Source of the DNA: Mycolicibacterium duvalii
GTDB lineage: Bacteria; Actinomycetota; Actinomycetes; Mycobacteriales; Mycobacteriaceae
Assembly: GCF_010726645.1 (NCBI RefSeq)
Contig: NZ_AP022563.1
Span: forward strand, 4,588,001-4,652,000
Direction of reading: 5' to 3'
DNA: 64,000 nt
The position numbers were made by a program, and so were the translations under genes. This document shows, one piece after another, positions 16,783 through 26,742 of the stretch. The notes under the pieces are model-generated. The model was not told the DNA's origin. It ran no database searches and saw only the letters and a program-made list of their open reading frames with translations. Numbering within the stretch: position 1 is the first letter of the stretch; every line of letters begins with the position of its first letter.

Positions 16783-16825
16783 CTGAACCTCCTTCGCGTG
16801 GGGGCCGGGTACCCGATCCGACCGC

Positions 16826-18013
16826 TCAGCCATGTCCCGATTGGTGCGGAACTTCGCTGTGGTGGCCCGGTACTTGCTCGTTCTCGCCCGCTGCGGGCGC
16901 CGGTTCCGCGGGAATGGGGACGTCGAGTGCGACGGTCGGGGCGCCGGCCGAGGGTGGCCGCGGCGAGTAACTGATCCCATTAGGGCCGGCGCCGACCCCA
17001 ACCGTGGCCGTTACCGTGCGGCTGCGCAGATCGATGACCGACACGGTGTCGGCGTAGCTGTCGGTGACCCAGGCGAGGCGGCCCGTCGGATCGATCACGA
17101 CGCCGTGCGGTCCCGCCCCGGTCGGCACGGTGGCCTCGACGGTCATCGTGGCCGTGTCGATCACCGAGGCGTTCTGCCCGGCGGCTTGCGGGGTGCCTTG
17201 GTCGGCCGAGACGACGGTGGCGTCGTCGGGGGTGAGGAACACCTGTACCGGAGGCGCGGAGACCGGGGCGCTGCCGACGATCTTCCGCGCGGTGAGATCG
17301 ACCTTGACCACCGCGGCCGGCTCTGTGGTGCCGGTGTAGGCGAATCGTCCGTCGGCGCTGACGGCGACCTGTGCGGGCCCGTCGCCCACCGGCACCGAGA
17401 ACCGCACCGAATCGGACCCGGCGTCGATCACATCGAGCGCGCCTGCGCTGTGATTGGCCACCACGATCACCGAGCCGTCGGCAGCGGCGCGTAATCCGTG
17501 CGGCATGCCGCCGACCTCGATCCGTCCCATCGGCTCCAGGTTCTGGCGTCGGAAGACCGAGACGGTGCCGTCCTCGGAGTTGGCGACGTAGACCTTGCCG
17601 TTGGGCGCGTCGATGACATGGGCGGGGTGCGGCCCGGTCCGCGCGGTCGCGATGACCTTGTAGGACTCGGCGTCGATGGCGGCGACCAGCGACGAGTCGG
17701 CGCTGGTCGCGTACACCGTGCCCGGGTCGGTGCCGACCTGGACGTTGTGTGGCGCTTGGATTCCGGTCAGCGTGGTCGCGACCGTGTTAGTTGCGGTATC
17801 GAGCACCGTCAGGCTGTTGCCGGTCTCATCGGCCACCCACACCGACCCCGACACCTGCGGAGCGGGTTCCGGGCCGACCGGCGTAGTCGCGGTCTCGCGT
17901 CCGCCACCGGAGCAGCCGACCAGTGCTGCCGCCAGCAGCGCTGCACAGACGGCCGCAACGACCCGGACCGAGGACCGGGTCTCCGACGAGGTTCTCGTGG
18001 TGGCCGGCACCAT
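16826..18013 (-). CDS. YncE-like beta-propeller lipoprotein
   Basis: About 395 residues with a signal peptide and lipobox LVGC (Cys near 34), then seven or so YVTN-type repeats, recognised by recurring units such as VADETGNSLTVLDTATNTV, VYVANSEDGTVSVF and AWVTDSYADTVSVIDLRSR. Such propellers are extracytoplasmic, anchored to the membrane, and of varied or unknown function. The C-terminus is Pro- and His-bearing (PGHHSEVPHQSGHG). The ATG at 18013 leaves only 36 nt to the divergent DUF309 gene, so the promoters overlap or the true start is slightly further in. Confidence 0.85.
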   Translation of the reverse strand: MVPATTRTSSETRSSVRVVAAVCAALLAAALVGCSGGGRETATTPVGPEPAPQVSGSVWVADETGNSLTVLDTATNTVATTLTGIQAPHNVQVGTDPGTVYATSADSSLVAAIDAESYKVIATARTGPHPAHVIDAPNGKVYVANSEDGTVSVFRRQNLEPMGRIEVGGMPHGLRAAADGSVIVVANHSAGALDVIDAGSDSVRFSVPVGDGPAQVAVSADGRFAYTGTTEPAAVVKVDLTARKIVGSAPVSAPPVQVFLTPDDATVVSADQGTPQAAGQNASVIDTATMTVEATVPTGAGPHGVVIDPTGRLAWVTDSYADTVSVIDLRSRTVTATVGVGAGPNGISYSPRPPSAGAPTVALDVPIPAEPAPAAGENEQVPGHHSEVPHQSGHG

Positions 18014-18049
18014 GGGCCCGACCCTACTCCGGCGCGGCAAGATGGGGAC

Positions 18050-18526
18050 ATGGTCGAACGTGCCCGCGACGAGACCGGCCGGCCGCGTAACGCGCGCCCC
18101 CGCGATGCGCTGGGGCGGCCGCTTCCGCCGGGCAGCGACGGTGTGCCCAGGATCCCCGACGATCTGCACCTGTCACCCTCGGGGTTCCTCGCATCCGCCC
18201 AGGATCTCCTGGACAACGGCTTCGCGTTCCATGCCCACGAGGTGCTCGAGGCCGCGTGGAAGGATCGGCCATCCGAGGAGCGGCCGCTGTGGCAGGGGCT
18301 GGCGCAACTCGCCGTCGGGGTCACCCACATCCAGCGCGGCAACCCGGCCGGGGCGTCGGCGCTGCTGCGGCGCGGGTGCGAGCGGCTCGGTGAGGTCGCC
18401 CGGCCGGCGCCGCACTCCGTGGACGTCGACGGTTTGGTCGGCTGGGCGACAGACCTCATCGAGGCCCTCGGTTCGTCGGCGGACATCGCGCCGACGCGGC
18501 TGCGCCGGCCGCTCACGACGGGCTAA
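18050..18526 (+). CDS. DUF309 domain protein
   Basis: A 158-residue protein with the DUF309 signature FHAHEVLEAAWKDRP (residues about 60-74) and a second helix pair GLAQLAVGVTHIQRGN. DUF309 proteins are small helical proteins of unknown function. The basic N-terminal 30 residues are variable. The end overlaps the convergent ferredoxin gene by 4 nt. Confidence 0.85.
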   Translation: MVERARDETGRPRNARPRDALGRPLPPGSDGVPRIPDDLHLSPSGFLASAQDLLDNGFAFHAHEVLEAAWKDRPSEERPLWQGLAQLAVGVTHIQRGNPAGASALLRRGCERLGEVARPAPHSVDVDGLVGWATDLIEALGSSADIAPTRLRRPLTTG

Positions 18527-18714
18527 TCGCTGCGGGTGATCGCCGCGCGAGGGCAGTCGGCGACCGCCTGCTCCGCGGCCGGCTCCTGGTCGACCGGCAC
18601 CGGATCGGCGACCACGATCGCGTATTCGTCGTCGTCGAGTTCGAAAACCTGCGGCGCGATCTTGACGCAGAAGGCGTTGCCTTCACAGCGATCGCGGTCC
18701 ACGTGCACCCGCAT
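18523..18714 (-). CDS. [3Fe-4S]-type ferredoxin
   Basis: A 63-residue ferredoxin: MRVHVDRDRCEGNAFCVKIAP then ADCPRAAI. The cluster motif is CxxNxxC...CP, where Asn stands at the position of a possible fourth ligand, a feature known among mycobacterial P450 ferredoxins. It probably transfers one electron to a cytochrome P450 or oxygenase. No P450 gene is adjacent in this window. Divergent from the acyl-CoA ligase with about 117 nt between. Confidence 0.92.
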   Translation of the reverse strand: MRVHVDRDRCEGNAFCVKIAPQVFELDDDEYAIVVADPVPVDQEPAAEQAVADCPRAAITRSD

Positions 18715-18831
18715 GAGCCCCTCCTCTGCGCTACCGACCTTAGCTTTACGGGACCGGGTGAAACGGTGAAACTCGGCGAGCCCGGGCGCTAGCATCGCGG
18801 CCAACTGACCGCACGGGCGAAGGCTTTCACG

Positions 18832-20466
18832 ATGTACAGCACGATGCAGGATGTTCCTCTGACCGTCGCGGCGATTCTGCGCTACGCGGCCACGGTGCAC
18901 GGGGACCGCACGGTGACCACCGCAACCGGCGACGGTTACCGGCACGCCACCTACCGCGAACTCGGCGAGCGCGCGGCCCGCCTGGCCAACGCGCTGCGCC
19001 GGCTCGGGATCGACGGTGACGACCGGGTGGCCACGTTCATGTGGAACAACCAGGAACACCTCGAGGCCTACGTCGCGGTGCCCTCGATGGGCGCGGTACT
19101 GCACACCCTCAACATCCGGCTGTTCCCCGAACAGCTCGAGTTCGTTGCCTACGAAGCCGAAGATCGCGTGGTCATCGCCGACCTGTCGCTGACACCCGTG
19201 CTGGCGCCGGTGCTGGGGTCGATGGAGACCGTGCACACCGTGATCGCCGTCGGCGAGGGTGATCTGGCCCCGCTGGAGGCGTCGGGCAAAAAGGTGGTGC
19301 GCTACGACGACGTCCTCGCGGCCGAGTCCGCCGAGTTCGACTGGCCGGACATCGACGAGAAGTCGGCTGCAGCAATGTGTTACACCAGCGGCACCACCGG
19401 CCACCCCAAGGGGGTGGTCTACGGGCACCGCTCGAGCTACCTGCACTCGATGGCGGTGTGCGCGGGCAACGGTCTGGGCCTGAGCTTCTCCGACAAGGCG
19501 TTGCCGATCGTGCCGATGTTCCACGCCAACGCCTGGGGTCTGCCGTATGCCGCGCTGATGGCCGGCGCGGACCTGGTGCTGCCGGACCGGTTCATGACCG
19601 CCGAGCGCCTCGTCGACCTGATCGAGACGCAGCGGCCCACCGTCGCCGGCGCGGTACCCACGATCTGGAACGACGTCATGCACCACCTCGAACGCAATCC
19701 CGGCCATGACATCTCGTCGCTGCGGCTGGTCGGCTGCGGCGGATCGGCGGTCCCGGTGTCGCTGATGCAGGTGTTCGAGGAGAAGCTCGGCGTGCAGATC
19801 CGCCAGCTGTGGGGCATGACCGAGACCTCCCCGGTCGCGACACTGGCCTGGCCGCCGCCGGGCACCCCGGAGGACCGGCACTGGCAGATCCGCGGAACCC
19901 AGGGCCGACCCATCTGCGGGGTGGAGGCCCGCATCGTCGACGACGAGGGTGCCGCACTGCCCCACGACGGCGAGGCCGTCGGCGAACTGGAGGTCCGCGG
20001 CCCCTGGATCACCGGCTCCTACTACCGCAACACCGACGAGTCGAAGTTCCAGTCCGGGTGGCTGCGCACCGGCGACGTGGGCCGCGTCGACGCCCAGGGC
20101 TACATCACGCTGACCGACCGCGCCAAGGACGTCATCAAATCCGGCGGCGAATGGATCTCCTCGGTCGAACTGGAGAACCACCTCATCGCGCACCCGGCGG
20201 TGCGCGAAGCCGCCGTGGTCGGCGTACCCGATGACCGCTGGCAGGAACGTCCGCTCGCGGCTGTCGTCGTCCAGGACGGTGCCCAGGCCGACGCCGCTGA
20301 GCTGCGAAAGTTCCTCAGCGACAAGGTTGCTCGTTGGTGGCTGCCGGAACGCTGGACCTTCGTCGACGAGATCCCCCGCACCAGCGTGGGCAAATACGAC
20401 AAGAAGGTGATCCGGGCGCGCTACGCCGACGACGCCTACCAGGTCACCGAACTGCGCGACACGTAG
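18832..20466 (+). CDS. Fatty-acid-CoA ligase (FadD-like)
   Basis: A 544-residue ANL-superfamily enzyme. The AMP-binding P-loop is YTSGTTGHPKGVVYGH (about 180-195). Later core motifs are GMTETSP, GWLRTGDVG and the hinge DRAKDVIKSGGEWIS, with the C-terminal catalytic Lys in RTSVGKYDKK. All residues for adenylation and thioesterification are present. The sequence groups with long/medium-chain acyl-CoA synthetases. It would activate a fatty acid or an aromatic acid; the exact chain length cannot be read here. Confidence 0.92.
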   Translation: MYSTMQDVPLTVAAILRYAATVHGDRTVTTATGDGYRHATYRELGERAARLANALRRLGIDGDDRVATFMWNNQEHLEAYVAVPSMGAVLHTLNIRLFPEQLEFVAYEAEDRVVIADLSLTPVLAPVLGSMETVHTVIAVGEGDLAPLEASGKKVVRYDDVLAAESAEFDWPDIDEKSAAAMCYTSGTTGHPKGVVYGHRSSYLHSMAVCAGNGLGLSFSDKALPIVPMFHANAWGLPYAALMAGADLVLPDRFMTAERLVDLIETQRPTVAGAVPTIWNDVMHHLERNPGHDISSLRLVGCGGSAVPVSLMQVFEEKLGVQIRQLWGMTETSPVATLAWPPPGTPEDRHWQIRGTQGRPICGVEARIVDDEGAALPHDGEAVGELEVRGPWITGSYYRNTDESKFQSGWLRTGDVGRVDAQGYITLTDRAKDVIKSGGEWISSVELENHLIAHPAVREAAVVGVPDDRWQERPLAAVVVQDGAQADAAELRKFLSDKVARWWLPERWTFVDEIPRTSVGKYDKKVIRARYADDAYQVTELRDT

Positions 20467-20479
20467 GGCGCCGGCGCGC

Positions 20480-21289
20480 TCAGCGTCCCAGCGCGGTCAG
20501 GAACTGCCGGACCTCATCGACCGAGCCGAGCACGAACTGCGCAGCGGTCTCGCGGTCGCCGACCTCGGGGTCGTCGGCACAACCGACGAAGATTCCGATT
20601 CCCTTGTCGCGCAACGCCCGGAAGGCGTCCTCGTCGGTGATGTCATCGCCCAGATACAGCGGCACCACGTCGTCGCTGCCGAGGTCGAGCACGTCGATCA
20701 GATGCAGGACCGCCCTGCCCTTGTCCCAGTCGACGTTCGGCTTGAGCTCGTAGACCATCTTCCCGGGGGTGAGCGCGACATCGTCGGGGTGCTCGGCGAG
20801 CAGGCGCTGCACGCTCTCGGCGATGCGGTCGCGATGCTCCGCGGCGACGAGCCGATAGTGCACCGCCACCGAGGCCCGCTTGGGTTCGATCTGCACGCCC
20901 GGAATCGCGCCGACCTCGTCGCGGAGCCGGTCGGCCACCGTCGCGATCAGATCGAGATAGCCGGAGACCCGGTCGTCGGTGATCGAACCCTGCTGCGGGG
21001 TCCAGATGTCGAAGCCGTGGCTGCCGGCGACGACCAGATCGTCGAGGCCCATCAACTGCTGCGCCACGGTGCGGTCCCGGCCGGTGATGATGCACACCGG
21101 GCAGCGTGCGGCGAGTTCGCGCAGCGTCGTTCGCATGTCACCGGACATCACCGCGTCCTCCGGGCGGTCCACGATCGGTGTCAGCACTCCGTCGTAGTCG
21201 AGGAACACCGCGGGCCTGCGCCCCGCCAGCCGGCGCTCGACGGAACCGTCCGCGAGCACCGACGGCAGGTCGCTCACCTTGCTGCTCAT
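20480..21289 (-). CDS. otsB: Trehalose-6-phosphate phosphatase
   Basis: A 269-residue HAD-superfamily phosphatase. The nucleophile motif is FLDYDGVLTPI, motif II lies in CIITGRD, and the C-terminal motif is LGDDITDEDAF, with VYELKPNVDWDKGRAV typical of OtsB. It dephosphorylates trehalose-6-phosphate to trehalose, a cytoplasmic step in mycobacterial trehalose and trehalose mycolate supply. It lies 57 nt downstream of a CtpF-like ATPase on the same strand. This is the short single-domain OtsB form. Confidence 0.9.
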   Translation of the reverse strand: MSSKVSDLPSVLADGSVERRLAGRRPAVFLDYDGVLTPIVDRPEDAVMSGDMRTTLRELAARCPVCIITGRDRTVAQQLMGLDDLVVAGSHGFDIWTPQQGSITDDRVSGYLDLIATVADRLRDEVGAIPGVQIEPKRASVAVHYRLVAAEHRDRIAESVQRLLAEHPDDVALTPGKMVYELKPNVDWDKGRAVLHLIDVLDLGSDDVVPLYLGDDITDEDAFRALRDKGIGIFVGCADDPEVGDRETAAQFVLGSVDEVRQFLTALGR

Positions 21290-21346
21290 CGCAGACCTCC
21301 CTGTTCAGGCACCGGCGTCGGAAACCTCCAGCCTACGGGGGTGGCG

Positions 21347-24139
21347 TTAGCGCGCCGCGAGTCCGCGCAGCACCAGCTTGCGCAGCTCGCCGTAGCCGAG
21401 CACCGCCGACGCCATGGCCGCAGCCAGGGCCCAGTGCGCCAGATCCAGTGACGTCGTGCCGAAAGCGGTTTGCAGGAAGGGCAATTGGACGACGAGGATC
21501 TGCAGCACGACGGCCAGGGCCACCGACGTCCACAGCCAGCGGTTGCTGAACAGGTGCCGGAATGCGCTGGTGGTCGCCGAACGGGAGTTGAACGCGTTGA
21601 ACAGCTGGGCGAACACCAGCGTGGTGAATCCCGCGGTGCGCGCCACGTCCAATGAGTCCGATCCCTCCACCAGGCCGCCCGGCAGGCAGATGTCCATCGT
21701 CAGCAGCGTGGCGGCGCCCATGACCAGACCGACGGAGACGATGCCCCGCCACATCTGCGGGTCGATGAGACGGTCGGTCGAGCGCCGTGGCGGCCGGGCC
21801 ATCACGTCGTCGATCTCGGGGTCCACCCCCATCGCGAGCGCGGGACCCGAGTCGGTGATCAAGTTGATCCACAGGATCTGGGTCACCAGCAACGGCACCA
21901 CGATGGTCTCGTCCGCGCCGCCGGTGATTCCGATGTACCCGGCGAACAAGACGCCGAAGAAGACGGTGAAGACCTCGCCCATGTTCGACGACAGCAGGTA
22001 GCGCAGGAACTTCTTGATGTTGTCGAAGATGACCCGGCCCTGACGCACCGCGGCCACGATGGTGGCGAAGTTGTCGTCGGCGAGGATCATTTTCGCCGCC
22101 TGCTTCGTCACCGGTGTGCCCGTGATTCCCATCGCCACCCCGATGTCGGCGGACTTCAAGGCAGGGGCGTCGTTGACTCCGTCGCCGGTCATCGCCACGA
22201 CCTCATGCCGGGCCTGCAGTGCGTCGACGATCTGCAGCTTGTTCTGCGGGGCGACCCGGGCGTAGACCGCGGTCGTGGCCGTCACGTCGCGCAGTTGCTC
22301 CGGGGACAGCGCGTCGATCTCGGCGCCGGTGATCGCGGTGGCGCCCGGCGCGGGGATGCCGAGATGCTCGGCGATGCGGGCCGCGGTGACGGGGTGGTCA
22401 CCGGTGATCATCATGACGCGCACACCCGCCCGGCGGGCTTCGGCGACGGCCGCGGCCGCCTCCGAACGGGGCGGGTCGATGATCCCGACGACACCGACAT
22501 AGACGAGGTCCCGCTCGTCGTCCTCGTCGAACCCGTCGAGGGTGTCCGCATCGTCGGCCCGGCGGTAGGCGACCCCGAGGGTGCGGTACGCCTGCGCGGA
22601 CAGTTCGTCGACGTCGGCCACCGCGGCTGCGCGCCGGTCGGGGTCCAGCGGCACCACCTCCGCACCGACCTGCACAGCCACGCAGCGGCGCAGAAGCACG
22701 TCGGGTGCACCCTTGGCCACCACAGCGGTACCCGGCTGGAGGCCGGTGACCAACGCGGACATCATCTTTCGGTCCGAGGTGAACGGCACTTCGCCGCAGC
22801 GCCGGAACTGCTGCGCACGATCGACGACGCCGTCGAGCTTGTGGGCGGCCACCAGGAACGCCGCCTCGGTGGGGTCGCCCTGGATCTCCCACTCGCCTTC
22901 GCGGCAGGTCAGCTGCGCGTTGTTGGCCAGCGAGCCACCGGTGAGCACCATGCGCGCTTCGGACAGCACCGGATCGCAGAGCTCCTGGCCGCCGCTCAGC
23001 GCCCGGCCGTCGGGGCGGTAGCCCACGCCGGTCAGTTCCACCTCGCCCGAGGCGGTGCGGATGCGCTGAATCGTCATCTCGTTCCTGGTCAGCGTGCCGG
23101 TCTTGTCCGACGCGATCACGGTGGCCGAACCGAGCGTCTCCACCGAGGGCAGCGTTTTGACGATCGCGTTGCGCCGGGCCAGGCGCTGCACACCGAGGGC
23201 CAGCACCACCGACAGGATGGCGGGCAGCCCCTCCGGTACCGCGGCCACCGCGAGCGACACCCCCAGCAGCAGCACGGTCACCAGATCGGCGGATGTGGAG
23301 ACGTCGTTGGTGACCGCGGTGACGATCATGACGACGGCCGCGATGACGATGACCGTGACGCCGAGCATCCTGCTGACGCCCGCGATCTCCTTCTGCAGCG
23401 GGCTCAGGTCCTCGGTGGTGGTTTCGAGCATCTCGGCGATCGCACCCACTTCGGTGCTCATGCCGGTCGCGGTGACGACCGCCCGGCCCACCCCCTGGGT
23501 CACCGTGGTCCCGCGGAACACCATGTTGCTGCGTTCGCCCAGCGGTACCGGGTGTGCCAGCGTGGCGGTGTTCTTGGTCACCGACTCGCTCTCACCGGTC
23601 AGGGACGCCTCGGACACGCGTAGCGCGGTCGCCGTCATGAGCCGGGCGTCGGCGCCGACGGCGTCGCCCTCGCTGAGCACGAGCACGTCACCGCGCACCA
23701 GCGCCCGCGAGGCCACCGTGCGCAGCTCACTGTCGCGCAACACCAGCGACGTCGCCTCCGTCATCGACTGCAGCGCCGCGACGGCGGTCTCGGCCTTGTC
23801 CTGTTCGACGTACCCGAGAACGCCGTTGACGACGATGATCGCGGTGATGACGATGGCGTCGATCGGTGCTCCGGCGGCGCCCTCGGCCAGCCAGGCCGCG
23901 ACGGAGATCGCGACCGCGACCACGAGCAGGTAAACCAGCGGATCCTGAAACTGGGACAGGACCTTTCGCCACACCGGCACCGGCGGTTTCGCACGCAGTT
24001 CGTTTGGGCCGTCGCGGCGCAGACGGCGGCCGGCCTCGACCGTCGACAATCCCACCGCAGGATCGACCGCGACGCAGCGGGCGACCTCTGTGAGTTCCCG
24101 TAGCGACGGATCCAGGGAGATATCGGCGGATGCCCCCAC
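21347..24139 (-). CDS. P-type cation ATPase, CtpF-like (P2 type)
   Basis: A 930-residue P2-type ATPase with cation_ATPase_N, about ten helices and all catalytic motifs: TGES, PEGLPA in helix 4, DKTGTLTRNEMT and TGDGVNDAPAL. The PEGLPA motif, the N-terminal domain and the helix pattern place it with Ca2+/Na+-type pumps, as in mycobacterial CtpF. The regulator in M. tuberculosis is DosR, but I cannot confirm a DosR box here. It is followed by otsB and divergent from a glutamate-synthase-like gene. Confidence 0.92.
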   Translation of the reverse strand: MGASADISLDPSLRELTEVARCVAVDPAVGLSTVEAGRRLRRDGPNELRAKPPVPVWRKVLSQFQDPLVYLLVVAVAISVAAWLAEGAAGAPIDAIVITAIIVVNGVLGYVEQDKAETAVAALQSMTEATSLVLRDSELRTVASRALVRGDVLVLSEGDAVGADARLMTATALRVSEASLTGESESVTKNTATLAHPVPLGERSNMVFRGTTVTQGVGRAVVTATGMSTEVGAIAEMLETTTEDLSPLQKEIAGVSRMLGVTVIVIAAVVMIVTAVTNDVSTSADLVTVLLLGVSLAVAAVPEGLPAILSVVLALGVQRLARRNAIVKTLPSVETLGSATVIASDKTGTLTRNEMTIQRIRTASGEVELTGVGYRPDGRALSGGQELCDPVLSEARMVLTGGSLANNAQLTCREGEWEIQGDPTEAAFLVAAHKLDGVVDRAQQFRRCGEVPFTSDRKMMSALVTGLQPGTAVVAKGAPDVLLRRCVAVQVGAEVVPLDPDRRAAAVADVDELSAQAYRTLGVAYRRADDADTLDGFDEDDERDLVYVGVVGIIDPPRSEAAAAVAEARRAGVRVMMITGDHPVTAARIAEHLGIPAPGATAITGAEIDALSPEQLRDVTATTAVYARVAPQNKLQIVDALQARHEVVAMTGDGVNDAPALKSADIGVAMGITGTPVTKQAAKMILADDNFATIVAAVRQGRVIFDNIKKFLRYLLSSNMGEVFTVFFGVLFAGYIGITGGADETIVVPLLVTQILWINLITDSGPALAMGVDPEIDDVMARPPRRSTDRLIDPQMWRGIVSVGLVMGAATLLTMDICLPGGLVEGSDSLDVARTAGFTTLVFAQLFNAFNSRSATTSAFRHLFSNRWLWTSVALAVVLQILVVQLPFLQTAFGTTSLDLAHWALAAAMASAVLGYGELRKLVLRGLAAR

Positions 24140-24230
24140 CCGACCGATGATCCCTCATTCCGCCGCCCGCGGTCCGGGGTGCGCAAATCTCCGGGCACCG
24201 GCCGGGGACGATTGTGGCAGGGTGGCCGAC

Positions 24231-25832
24231 ATGAAGAAGCGGACCATCGCCGCGCTCGCGCCCGCCGCCGCTCTGGCCGGCCTGGCGGTGCAGGACCTGC
24301 TGCAGAAAGAGCAGACGCTGCGCCGCAACTTCCCCGTGATCGCCCGCGCGCGCTACCTGCTCGAATCGGTCGGTCCGGAGCTGCGGCAGTACATCATCAC
24401 CAGCAACGACGCCGAACGCCCGTTCAGCCGGGACCAGCGGCGCTGGGTGTACACCTCGGCCAAGAAGGAGAACAACTACTTCTCGTTCGGAACCGACAAC
24501 AACATCGAGAACGCGGCGTACCCGATCATCAAACAGGCGACGTTCGCCGATGTGGTGCCGGCCTCGCCGATCCACCTGCGCGACATCGAGGTGCCGGGCG
24601 CGAAGGTGCTCGGCGGTCCGCGCGGACGCAGGCACGCATTCCGCCCGGCCTCGGTGGTCAACGTGTCGGCCATGTCGTTCGGGTCGCTCAGCCCGCAGGC
24701 GATCGAGGCCATCAACCGGGGCGCCAAGATCGCCGGTTTTCTGCATAACGTCGGGGAAGGCGGTCTGTCCGATCACCACCGTCACGGTGGCGACCTGGTT
24801 TTCCAGATCGGCACCGGCTACTTCGGTTGCCGCGACGCGCACGGCAACTTCGACCTCGACCGCCTGGTCGAGGTCGTCGGCTCGGCGCCGGTGCGGGCCA
24901 TCGAGATCAAGCTCAGCCAGGGTGCCAAACCGGGCCTGGGAGGCCATCTTCCCGGCGCGAAGGTGAATGCGGAGATCGCCGGGGTTCGGGGCGTGGAGCC
25001 GGGCAAGGACGTCGTGAGTCCGTCCCGGCACACCGCCTTTCGCAACGTCGACGAGATGCTCGATGTCGTCGAGGACATCGCGGCGGCCACCGGCCTGCCC
25101 GTCGGCATCAAGTCGGCGGTCGGCGAGATGGGCTTCTGGCACCAGCTGGCCGACCGGATGGCCGACGGCCAGCGCGGCGTGGACTTCATCGCGATCGACG
25201 GCGGCGAGGGTGGCACCGGCGCCGCCCCGCTGGTCTTCGCCGACCACGTGTCCTTCCCGTTCCGGGTCGGATTCACCTCGGTCTACAAGCTTTTCGCCGA
25301 ACGGGGTCTGGCCGACACGGTCACCTGGATCGGGTCGGGCAAGCTCGGTCTGCCCGCCAACGCGATCGTCGCGTTCGCGATGGGCGTCGACCTGGTCAAC
25401 GTCGCGCGCGAGGCGATGCTGGCGATCGGCTGCATCCAGGCGCAGAAGTGCCACACCGACCGCTGCCCGACCGGAGTGGCCACGCAGAACCACTGGCTGG
25501 CGCGTGGCCTCGACCCGCAGCAGAAGTCGCATCGTCTGGCCAACTACGTGTTGACCCTGCGCCGCGATCTGTTGAAGGTCTCCGAAGCCGCCGGCGTGCG
25601 CCACCCGGCGATGTTGCACCCGAACGCCGTCGAGATTCTCGACGGCGACCGCGGGCACCGGCCGCTCGCGGAGGTGTACGGCTACCGCGACGGCTGGGGC
25701 GTGCCCGGCCCGGACATCGTCACCGACATCGACACCTACATGCGGCGTTATGACGACCCGCCCGGAACCGATCGCGTCGTCGAGCACGAACCGCTGCGAC
25801 TGGCCGGTGAGCCCAACCAGGCGATGGAATAG
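24231..25832 (+). CDS. FMN-binding glutamate synthase-family protein
   Basis: A 533-residue protein with the FMN-binding catalytic domain of the glutamate synthase large subunit (SAMSFGSLSPQAIEAINRGAK, then GEGGLSDHH, IDGGEGGTGAAP and CHTDRCPTGVATQ). It lacks the amidotransferase and GXGXG domains. The start at ATG 24231 gives an N-terminal hydrophobic stretch (AALAPAAALAGLAV). The Cys motif AQKCHTDRCP could hold the 3Fe-4S cluster. Stand-alone members oxidise varied substrates; the true reaction here is unknown. Confidence 0.88.
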   Translation: MKKRTIAALAPAAALAGLAVQDLLQKEQTLRRNFPVIARARYLLESVGPELRQYIITSNDAERPFSRDQRRWVYTSAKKENNYFSFGTDNNIENAAYPIIKQATFADVVPASPIHLRDIEVPGAKVLGGPRGRRHAFRPASVVNVSAMSFGSLSPQAIEAINRGAKIAGFLHNVGEGGLSDHHRHGGDLVFQIGTGYFGCRDAHGNFDLDRLVEVVGSAPVRAIEIKLSQGAKPGLGGHLPGAKVNAEIAGVRGVEPGKDVVSPSRHTAFRNVDEMLDVVEDIAAATGLPVGIKSAVGEMGFWHQLADRMADGQRGVDFIAIDGGEGGTGAAPLVFADHVSFPFRVGFTSVYKLFAERGLADTVTWIGSGKLGLPANAIVAFAMGVDLVNVAREAMLAIGCIQAQKCHTDRCPTGVATQNHWLARGLDPQQKSHRLANYVLTLRRDLLKVSEAAGVRHPAMLHPNAVEILDGDRGHRPLAEVYGYRDGWGVPGPDIVTDIDTYMRRYDDPPGTDRVVEHEPLRLAGEPNQAME

Positions 25833-25977
25833 GGCACGTCGAATGTGCGAGGAGGGCGGCCTCTCGGGCTCTCCGCCACCATGAGCGCACGCTCGGCGCG
25901 GCGGATTTCGGAAGGGGGCTACTGTTCGGGACGGGACGCCGCCGGCGCGAAGCCCTGACCCCGAGAGGAGGCCCAAC

Positions 25978-26736
25978 ATGAGCGATTCGGACCTGCAGGA
26001 CGCGGTCATCGCGGCCGGATCGGCCATCGAACAGGCCGTGGCCGTGTTCATGCTGCATCCGGAAACGTACGGCGGCAGCGTCGCTGCCGGCTTTGAGAAT
26101 CCGCTCGCCGGCTACGTCGCGGGCCGGGGCGGGGTCCTCGGCGAGGCCAGCGGTACCACCGTCGCCGCGGTCTTCGCCGTGTTCGAACCGACCGGGCTCG
26201 CCGCGATGTGGGACGAAGGCGTCGCGGTGCGCGGCGCCGCCGGTGCGGCGCAGGTGTACTGGGAACAGACCGCGGAGTTCGGCCGCAAGTACCTCGGCGA
26301 CGCCGACGGGGTGGATCGCCTTGCCGCACTGGGGGAGAAGGTCATCGCCGCGACGCCCATCGCGGGGCTGCCACTGTTCGCGGGCTGGCGCGAGATGGCG
26401 CTGGCCGACGATGCACCCGCGCGGGCGCTGCAGGTGATGTTCGTCCTGCGCGAGCTGCGCGCCGGGGTGCACTTCGGCGGACTGGCACTGGCCGGGATCG
26501 CCCCGATCGAAGCGCACATGCTCAACAAGGGCCCGCGATACGCGGCGATGTTCGGCTGGCCCGAACCCTATCCGGACGGCGCGGACAAGAGGGACCGCTA
26601 CGACGAGGTGGAGCAGGCGACCAACCGGCGGATGACTGAGATCCTGACCGCCGCGCTGGAGCCTGCCGAGGTCACCGAACTGGCCCGGCTCAGCACCGCG
26701 GCGCTGACGTCGTTGAAGGCCAACGTCCCCGGCTGA
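25978..26736 (+). CDS. SCO6745-family protein
   Basis: A 252-residue all-helical protein that resembles the SCO6745 family, recognised by GYVAGRGGVLGEASGTTVAAVFAVFEP in the first third and TPIAGLPLFAGWREMAL then VLRELRAGVHFGGL in the middle. A clear GAGAGGAGG precedes the ATG. Members are found near metabolic genes and have no settled function. It is followed within 6 nt by two DUF202 genes, so the three could be co-transcribed. The 145-nt upstream gap holds its promoter. Confidence 0.75.
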   Translation: MSDSDLQDAVIAAGSAIEQAVAVFMLHPETYGGSVAAGFENPLAGYVAGRGGVLGEASGTTVAAVFAVFEPTGLAAMWDEGVAVRGAAGAAQVYWEQTAEFGRKYLGDADGVDRLAALGEKVIAATPIAGLPLFAGWREMALADDAPARALQVMFVLRELRAGVHFGGLALAGIAPIEAHMLNKGPRYAAMFGWPEPYPDGADKRDRYDEVEQATNRRMTEILTAALEPAEVTELARLSTAALTSLKANVPG

Positions 26737-26742
26737 CCGACG

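Noticed and set aside
22205..23623. A 472-codon open frame inside the CtpF-like gene on the other strand
   Set aside because: The CtpF-like gene has all catalytic motifs over the same DNA; this frame has none.
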